Of a stretch of DNA of 7,795 bases, positions 1-6,463 are shown in pieces. The stretch covers positions 1 to 7,795 of the forward strand of contig DASRHK010000013.1 in NCBI GenBank assembly GCA_035650495.1, written 5' to 3'. Made by a program: the position numbers and the translations under genes. The DNA is from DASRHK01 sp035650495. Its GTDB lineage: Bacteria > Pseudomonadota > Gammaproteobacteria > Nevskiales > Nevskiaceae. Position 1 is the stretch's first letter. Every line of letters begins with the position of its first letter. The notes beneath the pieces are model-generated. The model did not search any database. It saw only the letters and a program-made list of their open reading frames with translations, and was not told the origin of the DNA.

Positions 1-616
1 TGACGTCAGCCACCATCGGCTTCACGATATCTGCATAGCCGAGCAGCGCGTCGAGCGTCTGCTGGAAATCCTCCGGCTCGCCCTTGTAGTAGTTCTGCAG
101 GACGAAGTTGTGGTACGCCAGAAGCTCGCCGAGCTTCGCGGCCAGCTGCTCGCGCTGAAACAGATCTCCGACGCGAATTGCGCGTCGCGCGACCTTGTCT
201 TCGTAAGCGGGCCCGATGCCCTTGCCGGTCGTGCCGATCTTGGCTTCGCCGCGCGCACGCTCACGCGCCTGATCGAGCTTCGCATGCACCGGCAGTACCA
301 GCGGTGTCGCTTCCGAGATGCGCAGCCGATCGCGCACCGACATGCCGGTGGCTTCGACCTTCTCGATCTCCTTGATCAGGTCCGGCAGCGACAGCACGAC
401 GCCATTGGCGATGAAGCACGCGACGTCCTTGCGCATGATCCCCGACGGGATGAGATTCAGCGCGGTCTTCACCCCGTTGATCACCAGTGTGTGACCGGCG
501 TTGTGACCGCCCTGGAAGCGCACCACTGCTTGCGCGCGATCGGTCAGCAGGTCGACGACCTTGCCTTTCCCTTCATCGCCCCACTGCGCGCCGATGACGA
601 CAACCGTCTTGCCCAT
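1..616 (-). CDS. purA: Adenylosuccinate synthetase PurA, N-terminal part (3' end cut by window edge)
   Basis: PurA joins IMP and aspartate using GTP to form adenylosuccinate, the first committed step from IMP to AMP, in the cytosol. About 205 codons are visible from the ATG at 614-616; a full-length enzyme is roughly 430 residues, so about half is present and the frame is open to the left edge. The protein starts MGKTVVVIGAQWGDEGKGK, with the GTP-binding/catalytic loop WGDEGKGK at residues 12-19 (Asp14 is the expected general base). GGHNAGHT follows at 36-43 (His42 the partner catalytic residue), and the IMP-binding segment TTGKGIGPAYEDK at 129-141. All key residues are intact. The start directly follows the hisZ stop codon (TAA then ATG). 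A purine stretch, GAGAG, sits 4 nt upstream inside hisZ, so translation is probably coupled to hisZ. Family assignment is essentially certain. Confidence 0.98.
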   Translation of the reverse strand, partial: MGKTVVVIGAQWGDEGKGKVVDLLTDRAQAVVRFQGGHNAGHTLVINGVKTALNLIPSGIMRKDVACFIANGVVLSLPDLIKEIEKVEATGMSVRDRLRISEATPLVLPVHAKLDQARERARGEAKIGTTGKGIGPAYEDKVARRAIRVGDLFQREQLAAKLGELLAYHNFVLQNYYKGEPEDFQQTLDALLGYADIVKPMVADV

Positions 617-1603
617 TTATCTCTCGGATCCCAAGCGAAGGAGTTCATTCAAGTCGGCGGAGAAGCCCGTCGCCGGACGCGTTCGTCCATTGGCGCCGCT
701 CTCCGCCTCGTAGCGCCCGCCGCGCGCGAGCTCGCGGCCGTGACCCGGCGCGAACGCGGCGAACACCATGCCCGTCTGGTAGCGATAGCCGCGCAGCTCG
801 GCGAGATCGATGTGGACCGGCAGGTGCGGACGCTTGCGGCCCAGCTCGCCGGAGGCCCGTTCGAGCACGTCGAGACAGCGCTGAACCGCAGCGCCCGCTG
901 ACTTCAGTTCAGCACGCGCGCGTTTCAGCACGGTGACGTCGCCGTTCAGCTCCATCAGCAGCGCGAGCTTCTTCACCGCAGCGGCCGCAAGTTTCTTGGT
1001 GCCGGCGAATTGCTCGAGATCAGGCGCCGACTTGCGCTGCAGGATCTCGAACAGCGCGTCTTCGTCGTCGGCCGAGAGATTCAAGCCCGACGCGATCGCG
1101 CGGTAGATGCCGACGTGCCCGAGATCGAGATGCGCGTCGCGCACGCCGGCGCTCGACAGCGTCTCCAGCATCAGATCGAGGATCTCCAGATCGGCGGACA
1201 CGTCCGCCTCGCCGAACAGCTCGCAGCCGACCTGCCGCGGAGAGCGTGCGCCGCCGATCGCATCCGCTCGCGCACGCAGCACCGTGCCCAGGTAACAAAG
1301 CCGGACGACCTTCTGGTCCGCGTACCGGCGCGCGGCGATGTGCGCAGCTTGCGGCGTCATGTCGGCGCGCAAGCCGAGCAGCCGCCCGCTCGCCGGATCG
1401 ACCAGCTTGAACGTCTGCTCCTCGAGCGCCGAGCCGGAGCCCGACATGAGCGCGTCGAGGTGCTCGAGCAGCGGCGGCAGGATCAGGCCGTAGCCGCGAT
1501 CGCGATACAGATCGAGCAGGTCGCGTCGCAATTCCTCCAGCTTCCACGACGCCGGCGGCAGCCATTCCTCCATGCCCTCGGGGAGCCAATTGCGCAGGCT
1601 CAT
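617..1603 (-). CDS. hisZ: ATP phosphoribosyltransferase regulatory subunit HisZ
   Basis: HisZ is a catalytically inactive paralogue of histidyl-tRNA synthetase. It assembles with short-form HisG to make the first enzyme of histidine biosynthesis and confers histidine feedback. The 328-residue product keeps the class II synthetase-like core: LPEGMEEWLPP near 7-17, LGLRADMTPQ at 76-85 (motif-2 region), QVGCELFGEADVSADLEILDLM at 124-145, DLAELRGYRYQTGMVFAAF at 266-284, and ARGGRYE then RPATGFSADL to about 318. It ends ten residues later. Many proteobacterial HisZ proteins I recall are about 380-400 residues, with an extra C-terminal segment after TGFS that is absent here. The shorter form also occurs in some bacteria (Lactococcus HisZ is about this size), so this is probably a natural short version. 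The ATG overlaps the DUF2065 stop as ATGA, and the TAA stop abuts purA. It implies a short HisG elsewhere in the genome. Confidence 0.95.
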   Translation of the reverse strand: MSLRNWLPEGMEEWLPPASWKLEELRRDLLDLYRDRGYGLILPPLLEHLDALMSGSGSALEEQTFKLVDPASGRLLGLRADMTPQAAHIAARRYADQKVVRLCYLGTVLRARADAIGGARSPRQVGCELFGEADVSADLEILDLMLETLSSAGVRDAHLDLGHVGIYRAIASGLNLSADDEDALFEILQRKSAPDLEQFAGTKKLAAAAVKKLALLMELNGDVTVLKRARAELKSAGAAVQRCLDVLERASGELGRKRPHLPVHIDLAELRGYRYQTGMVFAAFAPGHGRELARGGRYEAESGANGRTRPATGFSADLNELLRLGSER

Positions 1604-1800
1604 TGGCGCGCCCGGATGACCTGGAGGATGACGAGGCCGATGGTCATGCTGGTGACGCCGATCAGGCGCAGCAGTCGATCGTTGAGCGATGCGACCCGCA
1701 GGATCGCTTCGCGCCAGCGCGCCGGCACCGCGAACGGCAGGATGCCTTCGAGCACCAGGACGAGCGCGAGCGCGCGCAGCAAGTCGATCCAGATCGGCAT
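1600..1800 (-). CDS. DUF2065 family small inner-membrane protein (YjeT-like)
   Basis: A 66-residue hydrophobic protein of unknown function. Residues about 5-26 (DLLRALALVLVLEGILPFAVP region) and about 46-62 (GVTSMTIGLVILQVI) are two predicted membrane segments. They are separated by a short basic loop with PARWREAI and a LNDRLLRLIG stretch. Sequence, size and position between hflC and hisZ/purA match the DUF2065/YjeT family, which occupies this same slot in many Gammaproteobacteria. The start codon lies 9 nt after the hflC stop and has no clear Shine-Dalgarno, so translation likely depends on ribosomes finishing hflC. The last codons overlap the hisZ start (ATGA). Its neighbours suggest, but do not show, a link to the HflKC membrane complex. 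No catalytic motif is visible. Confidence 0.9.
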   Translation of the reverse strand: MPIWIDLLRALALVLVLEGILPFAVPARWREAILRVASLNDRLLRLIGVTSMTIGLVILQVIRARQ

Positions 1801-1809
1801 GCGTCTACG

Positions 1810-2679
1810 CTAGCGCGCCGGCTCGGGCTGCTTGAAGTAGCGGAAGAACTCGCCCTTCGGCTCCAGCACCAGAACGTTGCGATCGCCGCGGAACGCGTCG
1901 CGATAGACGTTGAGCGAGCGATAGAACGCGTAGAAGTCCGGATCCTGGCCGTAGGCCTTGGCGTAGATCTCGGCGGCTTTCGCGTCGCCCTCGCCGCGCA
2001 GCTTCTCGGCATCGCGATACGCGCTCGCCACCGCGCTGTCGGCCTTGGCGTCGGCTTCGGCGCGGATCTTCTCGGCTTCTTCTTCGCCCTTGGCCCGACG
2101 CTCGGCCGCGACCCGCGTGCGCTCCGCGCGCATGCGATCGTAGTACGCGTCGCGCAGCTCCTCCGGCAGCTCCACGCGACGCAGCTGCAGATCGACCAGC
2201 CCGACGCCGAGCTCGCCGACCTTCGGCTCGAGCGCGCCGATCAGCGTCTTGCTCAGGTCTTCGCCGCTGCCGACGATGCTGTGCACGCTGCGCTTGCCGA
2301 TCTCGTCGCGCAGCGCGCGGTTGACCAGCGCGGACAGCAGATCGTCCGCCGACAGCTCCTGGCCGCCGGTGGCGCGGTAGTACGCGACCGTGTCGGCGAC
2401 GCGCCAGCGCAGCACGTAATCGATGCGCAGGCTCTTCTGCTCCTGGGTCGCATAGCCTTCCGCGGGAGCTTCGAGCGTCATCACGCGCGCATCGACCCGC
2501 GTGACCGATTGCAGGAACGGCAGCTTGGTGTGCAGGCCGGGAGCGTAGTCCGCACCCTGGATGCGACCGAGCTGGAACAGCGCGACGCGCTCGCCCGGCT
2601 CGACGGTGAAGAACGAGCTCACGATGGCGAACGCGATCGCCGCGACGATCGCGAGGTTCAGCAGCTGGCGATTGCTCAT
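1810..2679 (-). CDS. hflC: HflC, SPFH/prohibitin-family modulator of the FtsH protease
   Basis: HflC pairs with HflK in a large inner-membrane assembly that encloses FtsH hexamers and modulates degradation of membrane proteins. The 289-residue protein has one N-terminal membrane anchor (about residues 5-25, LLNLAIVAAIAFAIVSSFF). The SPFH/band-7 domain follows, beginning VEPGERVALFQLGRI with GLHTKLPFLQSV after it. Next is a long charged Ala/Glu/Arg helix (about 175-235, RMRAERTRVAAERRAKGEEE and following) typical of the coiled-coil wall. The C-terminal part is DPDFYAFYRSLNVYRDAF and a LVLEPKGEFFRYF end, as in family members. Length is near the usual figure of about 290-335. The start overlaps the hflK stop by 4 nt (ATGA), with GGGGTGG just upstream as a plausible ribosome site, which fits equimolar expression of HflK and HflC. 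Confidence 0.97.
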   Translation of the reverse strand: MSNRQLLNLAIVAAIAFAIVSSFFTVEPGERVALFQLGRIQGADYAPGLHTKLPFLQSVTRVDARVMTLEAPAEGYATQEQKSLRIDYVLRWRVADTVAYYRATGGQELSADDLLSALVNRALRDEIGKRSVHSIVGSGEDLSKTLIGALEPKVGELGVGLVDLQLRRVELPEELRDAYYDRMRAERTRVAAERRAKGEEEAEKIRAEADAKADSAVASAYRDAEKLRGEGDAKAAEIYAKAYGQDPDFYAFYRSLNVYRDAFRGDRNVLVLEPKGEFFRYFKQPEPAR

Positions 2680-3776
2680 CGCCCACCCCGATCGCGAGAG
2701 CGATTGTCGGGGGAATTGCTGCCGCCGCGCTGCGGCGTGGCGTTCATCGACGGCAAATTGTCGTTGCTGCCGGCGCCCTGTCCGTTCTTGATCAGCTGCT
2801 CCAACGGCAGATAGATCGTCGGCCCGGACTTGTCGACGTCGAGCAGCACCTTGCTCGTGCTGCCGAGCACGTCGGCCATCGCGTCGAGATACATCCGCTC
2901 GCGCGTGACCTTGGGCGCCTTCTTGTACTCGGCGAGCAGCTGCGTGAAGCGCGAGGACTCGCCTTCCGCGGTCGCGATGACGCGATCGCGGTACGACTGC
3001 GCTTCGGCGAGCTCGCGCGCCGCGGCGCCGCTCGCCTTCGGCAGGCGATCGTCCGCGTAGGCCTCGGCGTCGTCGCGGGCGCGCTTCTGCTCCTCGGCGG
3101 CTTTCGCGGCGTCGTCGAACGCGCGCTGCACGGCATCGGGCGGGCGCACGTCCTGCAGGCTCGCTTCGATCACCGACAATCCCGATTGATAGGCATCGAG
3201 CCGCTCCTGCAACAGGCGGCGCGCCTGCTCGGCGACCGAGCGGCGGCCTTCGGCGATCAGCGCGTCCATCGTGCTGCGACCGATGACTTCGCGCACCACG
3301 GCCTTGGTCGCCTGCGACAGCGTCTTGTCGGGATCGACGACGTTGAACAGGAAGTGCTCCGGCGACGCGACGCGGTACTGCACGGTGAGCTCGACGCTGA
3401 CCAGATTCTCGTCGGCGGTGAGCAGATCGGACTTGTCGGTGACCGAGCGCACGCTGGTGACGTTGACCGCGCGCTCGTTCTCGATCGGTCGCGGCAATCG
3501 CCAGTGCGGGCCGGGGTCGACCGTGCGCGACACCGCGCCGAAGCGCAGTACGACCGCCCGCTCCTTCTCGTCGACGAGGTAGAAGCCGGTCGCCAGCCAG
3601 AACGCGATCGCAGCCCCGATGATGATGCCGAGGCTGCCGCCGGAGAACGGCCCACGACGGCCCGTGAAGCGCGTCTTCAGCCGCTTCAGCATCTCATCGA
3701 GATCGGCGGGGCCGCCGGCGCGGCGCGGGCCGCTCCAGGGGTCGCGATTCGGGTTGTTGGGCTCGTTCCAGGCCAT
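2676..3776 (-). CDS. hflK: HflK, SPFH/prohibitin-family modulator of the FtsH protease
   Basis: HflK is the larger partner of HflC in the FtsH-enclosing inner-membrane complex. I chose the ATG at 3774-3776 (366 residues) because it gives the family's usual opening MAWNEPNNPNRDPWSG. An in-frame ATG 48 nt further upstream lies inside the hflX 3' end and would add an unrelated leader. Order: a Gly/Pro/Arg-rich cytoplasmic N-terminus (1-45), a membrane segment (about 48-66), an SPFH domain (from YLVDEKERAVVLRFG at 66-80 to about 215), a charged Ala/Glu/Arg helix (about 215-285), conserved TRERMYLDAMADVL at 291-304, IYLPLEQLI at 321-329, and a polar Gly/Asn/Arg tail. The gap to hflX is 19 nt with no convincing Shine-Dalgarno. 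The stop overlaps hflC as ATGA. All expected blocks are present and the length is slightly below the 380-420 of many homologues. Confidence 0.96.
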   Translation of the reverse strand: MAWNEPNNPNRDPWSGPRRAGGPADLDEMLKRLKTRFTGRRGPFSGGSLGIIIGAAIAFWLATGFYLVDEKERAVVLRFGAVSRTVDPGPHWRLPRPIENERAVNVTSVRSVTDKSDLLTADENLVSVELTVQYRVASPEHFLFNVVDPDKTLSQATKAVVREVIGRSTMDALIAEGRRSVAEQARRLLQERLDAYQSGLSVIEASLQDVRPPDAVQRAFDDAAKAAEEQKRARDDAEAYADDRLPKASGAAARELAEAQSYRDRVIATAEGESSRFTQLLAEYKKAPKVTRERMYLDAMADVLGSTSKVLLDVDKSGPTIYLPLEQLIKNGQGAGSNDNLPSMNATPQRGGSNSPDNRSRDRGGR

Positions 3777-3795
3777 GTCGGGGCGAGACTTTAGC

Positions 3796-5157
3796 TCAAG
3801 CCCTGCGCGAGCGCGTGGAAGCACGCTTGCCGCGCGCCCGCGACGGCCGCTTCGCCGCCGGCTTTTTCTTCACGCGACGGGCCGGCCATTCGACGCCGGC
3901 TTGCGACAACAAGCCCCGCAGTCGCGCTTCGTTCATCGCCACGCGGAGATGGAAAGTGCCGTCGTCGCCGATGGATTCCGATCGCACCGCGCGATGCTCG
4001 TAAAGCTGCGCGCGCACCTTTGCTGCCGACGGCGGCAGCACGACGTCGTGCTCGACGACGAGCGCTGGCCGGATGCGCGAGGCGATCGCTTCGCGCAAGA
4101 GATCAAGCCCATCGCCACGTAGCGCCGACACGAACACGCGTTGTGCGACACCGTCGGCGTCGCGCTCCACGCGCGCGGGCTCGTCGGAGCGCCGATCGAT
4201 CTTGTTGAACACCAGCATGCGCGGCACTTCGTCCGTACCGATTTCGGTGAGCACCGCATTCACTTGCTCGATGTACGTCGATCGCTCCGGATCGGCGGCG
4301 TCGATGACGTGCAGCAGCAGATCGGCTTCGCGCGATTCCTCGAGCGTCGCGCGGAAGGCGGCGATCAGATCGTGCGGCAGATCGCGGATGAAGCCGACCG
4401 TGTCCGCCAACACCACCGGACTGCCGACCGGCATCTCGACGCGGCGGATCGTCGTGTCGAGCGTCGCGAACAGCTGGCTCGACGCGAACGTCTTCTCCCC
4501 CGTGAGCGCGTTGAACAACGTCGACTTGCCGGCGTTGGTGTAGCCGACGAGCGAAACGGTTGGAATCTCGCCGCGACGTCGCGAGCGGCGATTCTGCGCG
4601 CGGCGCTTGCGCACCTCTTCGAGGTGACGCTTGAGCGTCGCGATGCGGCCGCGGATCAGGCGGCGATCCAGCTCGAGCTGCGTCTCGCCGGGACCGGTGA
4701 GGCCGATGCCGCCGCCGCGCTGGCGCTCGAGATGCGTCCATCCGCGCACGAGGCGCGTCGCGAGATGCTGCAGCTGCGCGAGCTCGACCTGCAATTTGCC
4801 TTCGTGCGAGCGCGCGCGCTTGGCGAAGATGTCGAGGATCAGTCCCGCGCGATCGAGCACGCGGCACTTCAGGAGCTTCTCGAGATTGCGCTCCTGGCTC
4901 GGCGACAGCTCGTGATTGAAGATCGCGAGCTCGGTCCCGGTCGACGCCGCGAGATCGGCGATCTCCTGCGCCTTGCCGCTGCCGACGAAGAGACCCGGAT
5001 CGGGGACCTGACGGCTGCCGCCGATGACGCCGGTGATCTCCGCGCCGGCCGACAGCGCGAGCTCCCGGAATTCCTGGGACTCGGCCTCGTAATCGGTGCG
5101 GGGAAACTCGAGATGGACCAGCAGCGCGCGCTGCCCGGCCTTGGGACGCTCGAACAT
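3796..5157 (-). CDS. hflX: HflX, ribosome-associated GTPase
   Basis: HflX is an Obg-HflX-superfamily GTPase that binds the 50S subunit and splits stalled or hibernating ribosomes under stress. The 453-residue product opens MFERPKAGQRALLVHLEFP, a standard HflX start, which supports the ATG at 5155-5157 although no clear Shine-Dalgarno precedes it. The N-terminal HflX domain carries GLFVGSGKAQEI (55-66) and the family signature GGGIGLTGPGETQLE (148-162), followed by a basic coiled region (163-196). The G domain has G1 GYTNAGKS (205-212), G2 ATLDTT (231-236), G3 DTVGF (252-256), G4 NKID (318-321) and G5 SAL (344-346), all intact. A C-terminal domain (about 370-424) is followed by a 27-residue tail (427-453) with 9 Arg and 5 Lys and no acidic residues. 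The gene lies 55 nt after hfq and 19 nt before hflK. Confidence 0.97.
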   Translation of the reverse strand: MFERPKAGQRALLVHLEFPRTDYEAESQEFRELALSAGAEITGVIGGSRQVPDPGLFVGSGKAQEIADLAASTGTELAIFNHELSPSQERNLEKLLKCRVLDRAGLILDIFAKRARSHEGKLQVELAQLQHLATRLVRGWTHLERQRGGGIGLTGPGETQLELDRRLIRGRIATLKRHLEEVRKRRAQNRRSRRRGEIPTVSLVGYTNAGKSTLFNALTGEKTFASSQLFATLDTTIRRVEMPVGSPVVLADTVGFIRDLPHDLIAAFRATLEESREADLLLHVIDAADPERSTYIEQVNAVLTEIGTDEVPRMLVFNKIDRRSDEPARVERDADGVAQRVFVSALRGDGLDLLREAIASRIRPALVVEHDVVLPPSAAKVRAQLYEHRAVRSESIGDDGTFHLRVAMNEARLRGLLSQAGVEWPARRVKKKPAAKRPSRARGKRASTRSRRA

Positions 5158-5174
5158 TCAGGTACTGCGCTGCG

Positions 5175-5195
5175 GGCCGCCCAAAACGGTCGGCC
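5175..5195 (-). other. GC-rich hairpin in the hfq-hflX spacer
   Basis: On the minus strand, GGCCG ... CGGCC flank a loop. Five G-C pairs, one bulged A, then two more C-G pairs (CC with GG) close a six-base loop GTTTTG. It begins 17 nt after the hfq stop codon and ends 17 nt before the hflX start codon. No U-tract follows (the next bases are CGCAGCGCAG), so it is not a standard intrinsic terminator. It could protect the 3' end of a processed hfq mRNA, cause partial attenuation, or limit hflX translation. The pairing is seen in the sequence; any function is inference. Confidence 0.4.
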
Positions 5196-5212
5196 GGTGG
5201 TCGGATCGCGCC

Positions 5213-5470
5213 TTAGGCGCCGGGCTGCGGTGCTTCTTGATCGTCGCCCTCGCCATCGTGCAGGCGCACGCCGCGCGTGGGAACAATCGTCGAGATCGCG
5301 TGCTTGTAGACCATCTGGCTGACGCTGTTCTTCAGCAGCACGACGAACTGGTCGAAGGATTCGATGTGGCCCTGCAGCTTGATGCCGTTGACGAGATAGA
5401 TCGAAACCGGAATCCGCTCTTTGCGCAGGGCATTGAGAAACGGCTCTTGTAAGGTCTGGCCTTTGGTCAT
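5213..5470 (-). CDS. hfq: RNA chaperone Hfq
   Basis: Hfq is the Sm-like hexameric RNA chaperone that pairs small RNAs with target mRNAs. I chose the ATG at 5468-5470 (85 residues): it gives MTKGQTLQEPFLNALRKERI, aligns with E. coli MAKGQS, and has AAGGA 7 nt upstream; a start 48 nt upstream would add an atypical leader. The Sm1 block SIYLVNGIKLQGHIESFDQF (23-42) and Sm2 block VYKHAISTIVP (54-64) are intact. Proximal-face residues Gln8, Gln41, Lys56 and His57 are present, as are distal-face Tyr25, Gly29, Ile30 and Lys31. The rim patch is Arg16-Lys17-Glu18-Arg19, against RRER in E. coli. The C-terminal tail (67-85) is only 19 residues, shorter than in E. coli (102 residues total), and contains five acidic residues. 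Spacers of 54 nt (from miaA) and 55 nt (to hflX) are the largest in the window, so hfq may have its own promoter and processing. Confidence 0.99.
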   Translation of the reverse strand: MTKGQTLQEPFLNALRKERIPVSIYLVNGIKLQGHIESFDQFVVLLKNSVSQMVYKHAISTIVPTRGVRLHDGEGDDQEAPQPGA

Positions 5471-5477
5471 TGTTTTG

Positions 5478-5482
5478 TCCTT
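5478..5482 (-). promoter_or_regulatory. Shine-Dalgarno site of hfq
   Basis: On the minus strand AAGGA lies 7 nt before the ATG at 5470, in an A-rich leader (ACAAAACA between them). It is the clearest ribosome site in the window and fixes the hfq start over the upstream in-frame ATG. The strong site and unstructured A-rich spacer fit an abundant protein. In E. coli, Hfq binds its own leader to repress translation; whether that happens here is not visible. Confidence 0.75.
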
Positions 5483-5508
5483 ATTCGGGGTGTTGCTCAA
5501 GCGAGGAA

Positions 5509-5517
5509 AGTCTAGCA
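5509..5517 (-). promoter_or_regulatory. Possible extended -10 promoter element upstream of hfq
   Basis: On the minus strand TGC-TAGACT matches the extended -10 pattern TGn-TATAAT, with 4 of 6 bases in the hexamer. It lies between the miaA stop and hfq, in the least GC-rich part of the window. Transcription would start near 5502, giving a leader of about 30 nt. I find no good -35 at 16-18 nt spacing, so this is a weak candidate. In E. coli hfq has several promoters within and after miaA, which makes a promoter here plausible but not shown. Confidence 0.25.
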
Positions 5518-5524
5518 CAGGCCC

Positions 5525-6463
5525 TTAGTTGAGCAGCGGGCGCAGCGTCGCCAGAACCTGTTCCGCCAGTGCCGGAGCGCGCGGGTCGAGCCGCGCGATT
5601 TCCGGGGACGAGCGCAGCCAGGTGAGCTGGCGCTTCGCCAGCTGGCGCGACGCGAAGATCGCCCGCTGCACCGCCTCCTCCAGCGGCCACTGGCCGTCGA
5701 AGTAAGCCCAGAGCTGCCGATAGCCGACCGATCGCATCGACGGCAGGTCGGGATCGAGATCGCCGCGCTCGTACAGCGCGCGCACTTCCTCGGCGAACCC
5801 GAGCCGCATCATCTGGTGCAGTCGCTGCTCGATGCGCGCGTGCAGCTGCGCGCGCTCCGGGAACTCCATCGCATACCGCAGCACCGGACCCGCGATCGAC
5901 GGATTCGCCGCGCGCTTGCGATACGCGTGCGTCGCCGGCTCGCCCGCGAGCTCGATGATCTCCAGCGCGCGCTGGATGCGCTGGCTGTCGTTCGGCGACA
6001 AGCGCGCTGCGGCTTCCGGGTCGAGCTTCGCAAGGCGTGCGTGCAGCATCGGCCAACCGTGCGCGTCGGCTTCCGCCTGCAGGCGCGCGCGAAGCTCGCG
6101 GTTCGCAGACGGCAGATCGGAAAGCCCGTGCAGCAGCGCACGTACGTAGAGCATCGTGCCGCCGACGAGCAGCGGCACGCGGCCGCGGCTGCGGATCTCC
6201 GCGATCGCGCGCGACGCGTCGACGGCGAATCGCGCGGCCGAGTACGGCTCCGACGGATCGCAAAGGTCGATCAGATGGTGCGGCACCAGCGCGCGCTCTT
6301 CGCGCGAAGGCTTGGCGGTACCAATGTCCATGCCGCGATAGACCTGCGCGGAGTCGACGCTGACGATCTCGGCGGGGATCTCTTCCGCGAGCGCCATCGC
6401 CAGCGCCGATTTGCCCGACGCGGTCGGGCCCGCGATCAGGACGACGGGGATTTCAGCGGCCAC
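5525..6463 (-). CDS. miaA: tRNA dimethylallyltransferase MiaA
   Basis: MiaA transfers a dimethylallyl group from DMAPP to N6 of A37 in tRNAs that read codons starting with U. The 312-residue protein is the usual length. It has the P-loop GPTASGKS at 12-19, DSAQVYRGMDIGTAKP at 37-52 (Asp37 expected catalytic), HHLID at 62-66, GGTMLYVRALLHGL at 101-114, PNDSQRIQRALEI at 157-169, SMRSVGYRQLW at 242-252 and RQLAKRQLTWLR at 273-284. The start is GTG at 6461-6463. It is the only usable start between the in-frame stop at 6488-6490 and the P-loop, since the next in-frame ATG (residue 23) would remove the P-loop. The first 11 nt overlap the mutL end and no Shine-Dalgarno is evident, so expression is likely coupled to mutL translation. 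hfq follows after 54 nt. Confidence 0.98.
   Translation of the reverse strand: MAAEIPVVLIAGPTASGKSALAMALAEEIPAEIVSVDSAQVYRGMDIGTAKPSREERALVPHHLIDLCDPSEPYSAARFAVDASRAIAEIRSRGRVPLLVGGTMLYVRALLHGLSDLPSANRELRARLQAEADAHGWPMLHARLAKLDPEAAARLSPNDSQRIQRALEIIELAGEPATHAYRKRAANPSIAGPVLRYAMEFPERAQLHARIEQRLHQMMRLGFAEEVRALYERGDLDPDLPSMRSVGYRQLWAYFDGQWPLEEAVQRAIFASRQLAKRQLTWLRSSPEIARLDPRAPALAEQVLATLRPLLN

Noticed and set aside
110..901. 263-codon open frame on the plus strand across the purA-hisZ junction
   Set aside because: Antisense to the strongly recognised purA and hisZ coding sequences; low-complexity Arg/Ala composition.
1805..2686. 293-codon alternative minus-strand frame over hflC
   Set aside because: It is a frame-shifted reading of hflC, almost all Arg/Ala/Gly, while the hflC frame has a clear membrane anchor and SPFH domain.
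1603..2814. 403-codon open frame on the plus strand opposite hflC and the DUF2065 gene
   Set aside because: It lies antisense to well-supported genes, is dominated by Arg, Ala, Gln and Asp as expected from the complement of GC-rich codons, and shows no recognisable motif.
3777..3824. Upstream ATG extending HflK by 16 residues
   Set aside because: The extension lies inside the hflX 3' end, lacks family similarity, and the ATG at 3776 gives the standard MAWNEP opening.
5175..5195. Intrinsic terminator after hfq
   Set aside because: The hairpin is present but no U-run follows it, so it is listed only as a hairpin.
4141..5322. 393-codon open frame on the plus strand opposite hflX
   Set aside because: Antisense to intact hflX with all G motifs. 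Composition (Arg/Ala/Leu/Glu) is typical of a GC-rich shadow frame, and it runs through the hflX-hfq spacer into hfq.
5471..5518. Upstream ATG extending Hfq by 16 residues
   Set aside because: The start at 5470 has a good Shine-Dalgarno and aligns with known Hfq N-termini; the extension would be atypical.
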